DNA of 64,000 nt, taken from Sedimentibacter sp. MB31-C6. Its GTDB lineage: Bacteria; Bacillota; Clostridia; Tissierellales; Sedimentibacteraceae. Positions 54,763-62,534 of this stretch are shown here, one piece after another. The translations under genes were made by a program, and so were the position numbers. The number at the start of each line of letters is the position of its first letter. Within the stretch, counting starts at the first letter, position 1. The DNA lies in contig NZ_CP142396.1 in the NCBI RefSeq assembly GCF_035934735.1, positions 2,294,001-2,358,000 of the forward strand, in the 5' to 3' direction. The notes beneath the pieces were generated by a model that made no database searches, was not told where the DNA came from, and was given only the letters and a program-made list of their open reading frames with translations.

Positions 54763-54845
54763 AATAATAGGCGTATGAAAAATACACCTATTATTTTTTA
54801 TATTGTAGGGTACGCATTTGGAGGCCTGCAGTGCGGCTGCAGTGC
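54763..54845. repeat. Terminator of ortB and right inverted flank of the cassette
   Basis: AATAATAGG with CCTATTATT (54764-54796, then a T-run) ends the operon. It continues into a degenerate family-2 unit (from 54804) whose right half is replaced by GCCTGCAGTGCGGCTGCAGT. 54767-54818 is the reverse complement of 47867-47918. Confidence 0.88.
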
Positions 54846-55061
54846 AGTCACTATGCAAAATGATGATTTTACGACAAGAAAATCTGTGCTCGTTGACGTG
54901 TTGATAAATGTTGTAAGCTTTAAATATGAAAACGATAGTTCTAATGTTCTGTAATTATAACACAAAACGTATAATTAAAGTGAAAAATGCAAAAACTATT
55001 CCGAAAATGTCATAAATACATAACATTTTATTGACATTTTAATGACAAGGATATACATCTA

Positions 55062-55217
55062 TTGAACGGATTAGATATTGCAAGATTGCAAACAGCTTTT
55101 GGTGTTAGTTATGAAATGGTTTTAGTTAGATTAAAATCATTAAATATATTAAATGATGATATTTATGAGAAACTAAAACTTGAGCAATTAATTCTTGCAA
55201 AAAGAAGGCGGCTTTAG
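55062..55217 (+). pseudogene. C-terminal relic of an ImmA/IrrE-type peptidase
   Basis: 51 codons: LDIARLQTAFGVSYEMVLVR and LKSLNILNDDIYEKLK match the tail of ImmA/IrrE-family metallopeptidases. The HExxH catalytic part is absent. The 54850-55060 stretch before it holds no gene I can recognise. Confidence 0.6.
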
Positions 55218-55392
55218 AATTCTAAAAAATTTAGGTTTTGAAACACAGGATCTAAATATCTATGAAACTACAGAGCCGCTATCATATTATTCACATCATA
55301 AAAATATTCCACAAAATGTATTAATTTTAGAAAATAAGGATACATTCTACAGTATGAGAAGATACTTAATAAAAGGCAATAAAAAATATTAA
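55195..55392 (+). pseudogene. Fragment resembling the Toprim start of a JetD-like (Wadjet) protein
   Basis: 65 codons: GFRILKNLGFETQDLNIYET, then IPQNVLILENKDTFYSMRRY. The VLILENKDTF stretch resembles the conserved Glu-containing first strand of the Toprim domain in JetD-like proteins of Wadjet systems. It has no ribosome site, overlaps the ImmA relic in another frame and ends after about a sixth of the expected protein. Identity is tentative. Confidence 0.35.
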
Positions 55393-55565
55393 ATTAATAT
55401 AGCTAATACGGTGTGATAAATCCAGCTAAAAGATGCTGGATTTTATTGATTATGAATGAAAGTAAGCAAAGAATTATTTCGAGGAATTTATTATTATAAA
55501 AGTGGATATGTATCGTATATCATAAGTAAGAAAACAAAAAAATGTATTAATTAATACATTTTTTG

Positions 55566-55604
55566 TTGCAAAATTAGTTTAAAACTAGTATAATTAGGTA
55601 TACT
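55566..55604 (+). promoter_or_regulatory. Promoter and operator of the Panacea toxin-antitoxin operon
   Basis: TTGCAA (55566-55571), 17 bp, TATAAT (55589-55594). An inverted repeat AGTATA-N6-TATACT (55587-55604) covers the -10, a good site for autoregulation by the antitoxin. Confidence 0.7.
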
Positions 55605-55624
55605 ATAGATAAGGAGTGTGTCAA

Positions 55625-56050
55625 TTGAGTTCAAAAAAACAGGATCCTCAGAAGTTCACTAATCTTACTATTAATGAAATTAAAGATTATTTAGATAAAT
55701 TTAGAAAGTGCGTTCTTGAAGGCAGGTATTCAATTTCTCAAAATGAAAATAGACAAGAGAATATTGACTTTATTGAAGACTATAAGATTGATACAAAAAA
55801 AGAACATGAAATATTATTAGGTTTACAATTTGATGATTTTTGTTATGCAGTTGAGAACGATAATATTAATTATGCTGATGAAGTTTTGTATATATTTTGT
55901 AAGCAACATGAACTGGATTTTTGGGGAACAATAGAGACAGTTGACATATATATTAAAGTGAATATGATTGAAACGAGAAAAGGGGATTTGTTTTCAGTTA
56001 TTGTTTCTTTTCATAAAAGAAATTTTGAAATTAAGTATTTGTTTAGATAG
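55625..56050 (+). CDS. Putative toxin of a Panacea-type toxin-antitoxin system (MqsR-like)
   Basis: About 141 residues. TTG at 55625 is chosen because AAGGAG (55611-55616) overlaps the GTG at 55616. LTINEIKDYLDKFRKCVLEG, EILLGLQFDDFCYAVEND and DIYIKVNMIETRKGDLFSVI suggest a compact RelE/MqsR-like fold. Its position directly before an MqsA-Panacea protein is the usual toxin place in such modules. The activity is inferred; a degraded homologue lies at 37566. Confidence 0.65.
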   Translation: MSSKKQDPQKFTNLTINEIKDYLDKFRKCVLEGRYSISQNENRQENIDFIEDYKIDTKKEHEILLGLQFDDFCYAVENDNINYADEVLYIFCKQHELDFWGTIETVDIYIKVNMIETRKGDLFSVIVSFHKRNFEIKYLFR

Positions 56051-56093
56051 ATTTTATGGTGGTAATTGACTGCTAAATAAGGAGGAAATTTAA

Positions 56094-57104
56094 ATGAAGG
56101 GATTTTGCGAAAAGTGCCGTGATACAGTGGAGTATTACGTAAAGACTATCGATAAGGAAAAGGAAATTAGGGGTAAAAGGTTTAACTATGTCGGCAAAGC
56201 AGCTTATTGCAATGAGTGTAGAGAAGAGATTTTTGTGTCGAAGATTAGAGATTATAATTTAAGGGAACTTGATAATGTATACAGAAAAGATGAAGGTTTA
56301 ATCAAAGTAGATGAAATTGAGAAGATTTTAGAGAAATACGATATAGGGAAAAGACCATTATCTTTATTGCTTGGATGGGGAGAAGGAACATTGACTAGAT
56401 ATGTAGATGGAGATACACCAACAAAACCTTATTCTGAGATGTTGAAGCGAATTCTCGAGGATAAAGAATATTATCGAGAGATATTGGATAAAAATAAAGA
56501 TAACATTTCGCCTGTGGCCTATCGGAAAAGTATGAAAGCTGTTGATAGTATAAATATAGTAACGGTAAATGAAATTAATAAGCTTGAATCTGCCGTAAAA
56601 TATTTATTAATGCAAACATCGGAAATTACGCCACTTGCATTGCAAAAGTTATTATATTTTGCTCAGGGATTTCATAGAGCTTTTACTAATGCATTTATGT
56701 TTGAAGAAGATTGTGAAGCTTGGGCACACGGTCCTGTGTATCGCGACATTTATTTTAAGTATAGAGCTTATGGATATAACCCAATAGAAGAGAAAAAGTT
56801 ATCTTTTGAGGATATCAGTTTGACAGAGGATGAAAAAGAGTTGCTTGATTACATTATTTTATACTTTGGATGCTATAGCGGAAAAATATTAGAGAATATG
56901 ACACACTCAGAAGAACCTTGGCGGGTAGCCAGACGAGGTTTAAAGGATGGGGAAGGTTCTGATAGGATTATTGAAAAGACAGATATTGAGTCCTACTTTA
57001 ATAATGTAAAAGAAAAATACAAAATGTTGAACCTTGTTGACATAAAAGATTACTCTAAAGACTTATTTAGTAAGCTTTATTCTATCCATGAAAGATGCCT
57101 ATAG
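56094..57104 (+). CDS. MqsA-HTH-Panacea antitoxin
   Basis: 336 residues. Zinc-binding N-terminus (MKGFCEKCRDTVEYY and AAYCNECREEIF, about 1-45), an XRE-like helix-turn-helix (LLLGWGEGTLTRYVDGDTP, about 95-115), then a Panacea/DUF4065 domain (TPLALQKLLYFAQGFHRAFT, EDCEAWAHGPVYRDIYFKY, THSEEPWRVARRG). Panacea domains neutralise many unrelated toxins. AAGGAGG precedes the start, 43 bases after the toxin gene. Confidence 0.87.
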   Translation: MKGFCEKCRDTVEYYVKTIDKEKEIRGKRFNYVGKAAYCNECREEIFVSKIRDYNLRELDNVYRKDEGLIKVDEIEKILEKYDIGKRPLSLLLGWGEGTLTRYVDGDTPTKPYSEMLKRILEDKEYYREILDKNKDNISPVAYRKSMKAVDSINIVTVNEINKLESAVKYLLMQTSEITPLALQKLLYFAQGFHRAFTNAFMFEEDCEAWAHGPVYRDIYFKYRAYGYNPIEEKKLSFEDISLTEDEKELLDYIILYFGCYSGKILENMTHSEEPWRVARRGLKDGEGSDRIIEKTDIESYFNNVKEKYKMLNLVDIKDYSKDLFSKLYSIHERCL

Positions 57105-57219
57105 ACAAAAAGTATATATGACGCATAGTCATATAATAATTTGTATCCTTTATTTGTCATTGCTAATTTAATAAGTAAGCATAGAAGTTAGTAAAGTAAA
57201 TTTATTCATTGCTATCAAC

Positions 57220-57717
57220 ATGGACAAATTTTATGGTGCTAAATCTATTGCAGCTGTATCCACTAAAACGTTGGAAGTATCTATATCAAAGAAGCTAAAG
57301 AAAAGAAGAATAGACGGTAAATATTGTTTACATGAAGGGGAAACAATAGAAGAGATAGCAGCAGCTTTAGAAATAAATGCTGAAAATCTACAATTAACAA
57401 TAGATTCATATAATACTTATGTAGATGCTCAAGAAGATAGCGAATTCGCAAGACCTGACATGCCAAGAAAATTGGAAAAAGCTAAGTTTTATGCAATAGA
57501 AATAGGACCTGCAATTCATCATACTATGGGTGGACTTAAAATCAATTCAAATGCGGAAGTATTAAATACGAGTGGTGATGTCATTAATGGATTGTTTGCC
57601 GCAGGAGAGGTAACAGGAGGAGTTCATGGTGGAAATAGATTAGGCGGAAATGCTGTTGCCGATATAATTGTATTTGGAAGAATGGCAGGAAAAACAGCTG
57701 TAGAATATATCAAATAA
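57220..57717 (+). pseudogene. Truncated fumarate-reductase-type flavoprotein (C-terminal third)
   Basis: 165 codons remain: a substrate/helical region (EIAAALEINAENLQLTIDS) and the FAD-binding tail HHTMGGLKINSNAEVLNTSG with GLFAAGEVTGGVHGGNRLGG. The N-terminal GxGxxG FAD domain and catalytic region are missing, and there is no ribosome site. Related to the gene at 58067 and the relic at 38365. Confidence 0.85.
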
Positions 57718-57740
57718 ATACAATTAATTATAAATAAAAT

Positions 57741-57806
57741 CACTCCTTTGGAGTGTAATAAAATAGCTGTTGCAACATTTTAGATTTTATTATGTGCAAC
57801 AGCTAT
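57741..57806. terminator. Two hairpins between convergent genes
   Basis: CACTCC-TTT-GGAGTG (57741-57755) and a 12-bp stem ATAGCTGTTGCA (57763-57774) with TGCAACAGCTAT (57795-57806). The second overlaps the end of the minus-strand gene at 57790. Confidence 0.75.
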
Positions 57807-57972
57807 ATTTAAACATTCCTTTTACTTGATCATGTGTATAGAAACGTCCTTCTTGAATATCTGAAATTCCTATGTTAACATTGCTCATCATGTATAGATG
57901 ATAAAGCAAATCTTCAAATGATATATCATCAGGTAAAGAATTGATTAGTTTTAAAACTTCCTGCTTTGACAT
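57790..57972 (-). CDS. Small antitoxin-like protein without a toxin partner
   Basis: 60 residues behind AGGAGAG. LKLINSLPDDISFEDLLYHL and IGISDIQEGRFYTHDQVKG match the short helical antitoxins paired with RelE/ParE toxins (SxEDI...GLxDIEEGRxxxHEEV pattern). The toxin gene would be expected next to it, but both sides hold flavoprotein genes. Its last codons run into the terminator stem, so the tail (YSCCT) may be altered. Confidence 0.6.
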   Translation of the reverse strand: MSKQEVLKLINSLPDDISFEDLLYHLYMMSNVNIGISDIQEGRFYTHDQVKGMFKYSCCT

Positions 57973-58066
57973 ATTATCACTCTCCTATGAAGATTGTAAA
58001 TATAGTAGGTAATTAATTATTTAAATTACCTACTATAACATCTTATTTATAATAACTTGTTTAAAC

Positions 58067-59611
58067 TTATTCTAAATTTATAATTTTTGCATCGGCTCTT
58101 GTAGTTGTAGCTGCATTTTCTCCTGCCAAACGTCCAAATACAAATGCTTGCAATAATCCGTTTCCTGACATATATCCAGGACCTGCTGTATCAGAAAAAC
58201 CTTCCATTACACCTCCGGCAGCATAAAGACCTTTGATTAAGGTTCCGTCTTCTTTTAAAACATGACCTACTGTATCTGTAACAAGACCACCTTGTGTGTG
58301 TCTTAAATCAGCTGTTATTTCAAAAGCATAATAAGGTCCGTCGAAATGATCTGGGAAAAATGTTCTATTTAAACTATCTTGACCTGTTTCAATTCCATTC
58401 AAATAATCATTAATTGATGCATTGAATTTGTCTTGGTCAATATTTAAAGCCGTAGCAAGTTCTTCTAAGTTATCAGCCTTAGTTAATATATCTGCCTTGT
58501 CATAATCGGCAAAACTTGCGGTTGCATCTGCATTCGCTTGGTTAAACACCATATAAACATGGTAGTCAGGTTGTGCTAATACATCAGGAGATAGTTCAGA
58601 GTAACCTTTATGCTCATTTGTAAATCTTTCTCCATTTTTGTTAACTAAAATTCCACCTCTATAAAGTATATTTAAATCTGCAGAGCCTTGTAATTCTTCA
58701 CTATATACACCGTGACCCTGATAGGATTTCATATTTGCAACAGATGCTCCAAGATTTTGTCCCCAGATTATTCCTTCACCAGTTGCACCAGGAGCTACAT
58801 ATGGGTATGCATTAATCATTTCAGGTATGTATTCTTCAAGCATTTCTTTATTTGCACCGAAACCACTTGTACATAATACGGTATTTTCAGCCTTAATTAA
58901 AATTATATTTTTGTTGTCTTTTTTAATAAATGCGCCTATTACTTGTTCATTTTCGACAGCTAGTTCAATAGCAGGAGAATTTACCAAAACTTCTATTTTA
59001 TCATTCTTATTAACATTGTCTATCAACACTTTAGTCATACCGTTACCGCTACCCTCTGCAATATGCATACGATAATTTGACTGACCATAATATAAATTAT
59101 TTGTTATAAGGCTCATTTTAACTCCTTGTTCTTCAAGCCATTCAACAACATTTTTAGCATTTTCTGTTACAGTATATACTAAGTCTTTTCTAACACTGTA
59201 AGAATTCGGTCTAAATATATCACGAGCGAATAAATCTTGATTGTCAATTATGCCGGCTTCTTTTTGTTGTTTAGTTTCTGCTGCAGGAACTATACCTCCT
59301 GATAACAAAGTAGCTCCTCCAAGATATCCTAATTTTTCTGCCAATATTACATTTTTACCATTTTCGGAAGCAGTTAAAGCACTTGTTAGACCAGCACCTC
59401 CACCGCCAAGTACTAGTACGTCCGCTTCTATGGTTTCGTCATATTCTGGTGCGGACTCTCCAGTAGAAATTGTTATGGAAGATACATTGTTTTCTTCATT
59501 GTTGTTATCTTCAATATTTTCTTCTTCTGGTGGATTAACTTGTTCAGTGCATCCAACCAACAAACTAATAATCATAAGACCGCACATAAGTAAGCTAATA
59601 ATTTTTTTCAT
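58067..59611 (-). CDS. Exported FAD-dependent fumarate-reductase-type lipoprotein
   Basis: 514 residues. A lipoprotein signal (LLMCGLMIISLLVGCTEQ) and an acidic linker precede the FAD domain: ADVLVLGGGGAGLTSALTAS and GYLGGATLLSGGIVPAA; the C-terminus has HTQGGLVTDTVGHVLKEDG and GPGYMSGNGLLQAFVFG. It resembles flavocytochrome-c-like enoate/fumarate reductases that act outside the membrane, but carries no FMN-binding domain, so its electron donor must be separate. AGGAGG precedes the start. The substrate is unknown. Confidence 0.87.
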   Translation of the reverse strand: MKKIISLLMCGLMIISLLVGCTEQVNPPEEENIEDNNNEENNVSSITISTGESAPEYDETIEADVLVLGGGGAGLTSALTASENGKNVILAEKLGYLGGATLLSGGIVPAAETKQQKEAGIIDNQDLFARDIFRPNSYSVRKDLVYTVTENAKNVVEWLEEQGVKMSLITNNLYYGQSNYRMHIAEGSGNGMTKVLIDNVNKNDKIEVLVNSPAIELAVENEQVIGAFIKKDNKNIILIKAENTVLCTSGFGANKEMLEEYIPEMINAYPYVAPGATGEGIIWGQNLGASVANMKSYQGHGVYSEELQGSADLNILYRGGILVNKNGERFTNEHKGYSELSPDVLAQPDYHVYMVFNQANADATASFADYDKADILTKADNLEELATALNIDQDKFNASINDYLNGIETGQDSLNRTFFPDHFDGPYYAFEITADLRHTQGGLVTDTVGHVLKEDGTLIKGLYAAGGVMEGFSDTAGPGYMSGNGLLQAFVFGRLAGENAATTTRADAKIINLE

Positions 59612-59730
59612 ATAACCTAACCTCCTAAAAGTTATGTAAATGTTACTATTATATCATCATATAATCGTATTTATTATTATTACCAATACTATAACGAACT
59701 ATTCCATTATTTACTTGTACCTTGGCGTCG

Positions 59731-59778
59731 ATGCCTGTCACCTGGGTTATTGTAGGGGACGCATTGTATGCGTACCGC
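59731..59778. repeat. Family-3 repeat joined to a family-2 palindrome
   Basis: ATGCCTGTCACCTGGG (59731-59746) runs directly into a family-2 unit (59752-59778) followed by GGTTGG, as at 41478. Confidence 0.85.
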
Positions 59779-59824
59779 GGTTGGGGCTATAAAATTGAGC
59801 TTGATTATGTTCAGAGAAAGGATA

Positions 59825-59849
59825 AATCCCCTTGGATAGCAAGGGGATT
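59825..59849 (-). terminator. Terminator of the metal-transport operon
   Basis: AATCCCCTTG (59825-59834) pairs with CAAGGGGATT (59840-59849), just beyond the last minus-strand gene of the operon. Confidence 0.7.
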
Positions 59850-59871
59850 AGCAGTAATACTTTATTTAACA

Positions 59872-60111
59872 TTATAAAGCTTTTACTTGGGATTTTATAA
59901 CATTATATCCCAGTTTATCGATAGTATTCTCGATATCTTTTATTGATACCTTTTCATCATCAAAGTTTAATTTTACTTTACTTGAGTTAAAAGATACACT
60001 TAAACTTTCTTTATCTACACCATCTAAAGATTTTACCCCGTTTTCTATTTTTTGCATACATGATGGACAAGTTAATGTTTCTAATTGAATAGTTGCTTTT
60101 TGCATTTTCAT
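59872..60111 (-). CDS. Heavy-metal-associated (HMA) domain protein
   Basis: 79 residues. LETLTCPSCMQKIENGVKSL carries the CxxC metal site, followed by the ferredoxin-like fold VKLNFDDEKVSIKDI. It is a small metallochaperone or the detached metal-binding domain of the ATPase encoded directly upstream, which lacks one of its own. Confidence 0.9.
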   Translation of the reverse strand: MKMQKATIQLETLTCPSCMQKIENGVKSLDGVDKESLSVSFNSSKVKLNFDDEKVSIKDIENTIDKLGYNVIKSQVKAL

Positions 60112-60188
60112 TCTCCTTTAAATTTTATATTATATATATTATATACCATTACTATTTATTTTAAATTGATTTACATCAAAATTTTTAT

Positions 60189-62039
60189 TTACTTTAATTT
60201 GTAGCGAAGAAGTCTCATACCGTTTAAAATTACTACTAATATACTTGCTTCGTGTATTAACATTCCTATTGACATGTTCATCCATTCACTGAAGAATACA
60301 CTAGCAAGTAGGACTAATACAACTCCAACTGCGATAATAATATTTTGGCGCATATTATAAGCTGTTGATTTTGTTAAACCTAAGGCATGTGGCAAACGAC
60401 TAAAGTCTGAATTCATTAAGACAACATCTGAAGTTTCTATTGCTACGTCTGTACCATTTCCCATGGCTATTCCAATTTGTGCTAAAGCTAATGAGGGACT
60501 ATCATTTACTCCATCACCAACAAATGCTACAATTTGACCTTTATCTATTAACTTTTTAATATATGCTGATTTATCTTCTGGCAACATGTGTCCGTGAGCT
60601 TCTGTAAGTTCTAATTCACTTGCTACTAAATCAACAGTTCCTTGGTTGTCTCCTGAAAGAACTACTAAGTTTTTAACGCCTAATTTCTTTAATTTTTGAA
60701 GATTTTCTTTTACACCAGGGCGTATTTGGTCACGAATACCCATTAGTACTTTTAATTCATTATCAACTGAAGTTAGAACAAGAGAGTTTCCATTTTTCTC
60801 AAACTTTGTAATATCTGCACGTGTTTTTTCACTTAAATGAACATTTTCTTGTTTTATCAGAGCAACATTACCAACTGCAACTCTATGTCCATTTACCTGA
60901 GCGACGATTCCTCCACCTTTTACAACCTCTGTTTTTTCAACTGCATATGCTTTAGTATCTCCTATATATTCTACTACTGATTTAGCTAATGGGTGGTCTG
61001 ATTCTTTTTCAACACTTGCAAGGTAACTCAATATTTCATCAACGTTATCTGCATAAATTTCTTTGTCAGTTACTTTAGGATTTCCTATTGTTAATGTACC
61101 TGTTTTGTCAAATACTATTGTATTAACTTTACTAAAATCACCAATAACTTCACTACCTTTTAGCAGAACACCGTGTTTTGCTCCATTACCAATGCCTGCA
61201 ACGTTTGATACAGGTACACCGATAACTAATGCTCCTGGGCATCCTAGAACTAATATTGTAATTGCAAGTTCAATGTCTTGTGAAAATAACCATACAATGA
61301 AAGCGAGAACTAATACTACAGGAGTGTAGTATTTAGAGAATTTATCTATGAAACGTTCGGCTTCTGATTTTGAATCTTGCGCTTCTTCAATTAACTCAAT
61401 AATTTTACCAAATGTAGTATCTTCCCCTACACGATTAGCAATAATTTGAATAGTTCCATTTTCTAAAATTGTTCCAGCATATACTTGAGAATCTTTGTTT
61501 TTACTTACAGGAAGAGATTCACCAGTAATACTTGCTTCATTAATATGACCTTCTCCTGTTAAAACTGTACCATCGACAGGGACTTTTGCACCGGTTTTGA
61601 CGAGTAAAATATTGCCTACGTCAACTTCATCTACTTCTATTTCTTCAAACTCACCATTTTCCATTTGTTTCAAAGCATTTTCTGGTGCCATTTCAGTTAA
61701 TTCTTTAATTGCAGAACGTGTTTTATTCAATGTACGTTGTTCTAAATAAGCTCCAAATAAGAATAAGAATGTAACAATAGCTGATTCTTCAAATTCGCTA
61801 ATTAAGAATGCTCCGATAACTGCGATGGTAACTAAAACATCAATGCTAACAACTTTTACTTTTAATGATTGATACGCTTGGATAGCGATAGGTGTAGCCC
61901 CTATAGCTGAAGATATAATCAAGGACCAAGTAAATATATTTATATTTCCAAAACCTAACTTGCTAATATATGCAATTACGATTAAAATTCCACTAATTAT
62001 TGTTATGTGATTTTTCTTCTTTAATATATGTCTTTGCAT
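60189..62039 (-). CDS. Heavy-metal P1B-type ATPase with a CPG membrane motif
   Basis: 616 residues, without N-terminal metal-binding domain. Actuator motif SITGESLPVSK, phosphorylation site VFDKTGTLT, the P1B HP motif SDHPLAKSV and GDGVNDSPSL are all present. The membrane metal site reads VLGCPGALVIG, that is CPG rather than CPC or SPC, so the exported metal is uncertain. GGAGG precedes the start. It lies between a Ric/hemerythrin-like gene and an HMA gene, suggesting iron or redox-metal handling. Confidence 0.9.
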   Translation of the reverse strand: MQRHILKKKNHITIISGILIVIAYISKLGFGNINIFTWSLIISSAIGATPIAIQAYQSLKVKVVSIDVLVTIAVIGAFLISEFEESAIVTFLFLFGAYLEQRTLNKTRSAIKELTEMAPENALKQMENGEFEEIEVDEVDVGNILLVKTGAKVPVDGTVLTGEGHINEASITGESLPVSKNKDSQVYAGTILENGTIQIIANRVGEDTTFGKIIELIEEAQDSKSEAERFIDKFSKYYTPVVLVLAFIVWLFSQDIELAITILVLGCPGALVIGVPVSNVAGIGNGAKHGVLLKGSEVIGDFSKVNTIVFDKTGTLTIGNPKVTDKEIYADNVDEILSYLASVEKESDHPLAKSVVEYIGDTKAYAVEKTEVVKGGGIVAQVNGHRVAVGNVALIKQENVHLSEKTRADITKFEKNGNSLVLTSVDNELKVLMGIRDQIRPGVKENLQKLKKLGVKNLVVLSGDNQGTVDLVASELELTEAHGHMLPEDKSAYIKKLIDKGQIVAFVGDGVNDSPSLALAQIGIAMGNGTDVAIETSDVVLMNSDFSRLPHALGLTKSTAYNMRQNIIIAVGVVLVLLASVFFSEWMNMSIGMLIHEASILVVILNGMRLLRYKLK

Positions 62040-62075
62040 ATTGCTTTTCCTCCATTCATGTCATCCTTATATTTC

Positions 62076-62378
62076 TTAAACTCGATATGCTTTATCTAAT
62101 TCGGCTAACATGTTGTAAACTGTTTCGTAACTTTCGCATACATCACCTGGAACCTTGTAATTATCTGTAATTTCACGTAGCTTTGAGAATTCTTTGTTTA
62201 ATTCAGGTTTTTCTGCTCCTGCTTTTTTTGTTTTCGTAATGATTGTATCAAATACATTATGAACTTCATGGAATTCAGGGTGATTACCTCCATGAACTCT
62301 TGCTACAATCGGTACATATTGTTCCAATATTTTAAAGCGATTTTCCTTTATTTGATTAAATGTTAATTGTTTTGACAT
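62076..62378 (-). CDS. Hemerythrin-like/Ric-type small protein
   Basis: 100 residues, with AGGAGA before the start. YVPIVARVHGGNHPEFHEVH is the His/Glu-rich helix seen in Ric/ScdA-type di-iron proteins for Fe-S repair and their relatives, followed by KPELNKEFSKLREITDNY. It is shorter than full Ric proteins and may bind iron as a separate module. First gene of the operon with the metal ATPase and HMA protein. Confidence 0.6.
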   Translation of the reverse strand: MSKQLTFNQIKENRFKILEQYVPIVARVHGGNHPEFHEVHNVFDTIITKTKKAGAEKPELNKEFSKLREITDNYKVPGDVCESYETVYNMLAELDKAYRV

Positions 62379-62426
62379 AATTTTTCTCCTTCTTTTTTAT
62401 AGTATTTAGGCATTTGTTAAATGCCC

Positions 62427-62450
62427 AAACCCATTGATTTAGATGGGTTT
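62427..62450. other. Hairpin between the metal operon and the transposase gene
   Basis: AAACCCAT (near 62427) pairs with ATGGGTTT (to 62450). It may mark the outer end of the insertion sequence or the leader of the minus-strand operon. A TATAAT at 62489-62494 fits a promoter for the transposase. Confidence 0.4.
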
Positions 62451-62534
62451 AGTGTTAATCTTATATATAAATTTCTCTCCTGTTATGGTATAATGTAAGT
62501 ACCAACAAACAAAAACTACAACAGGAGGAAACTT

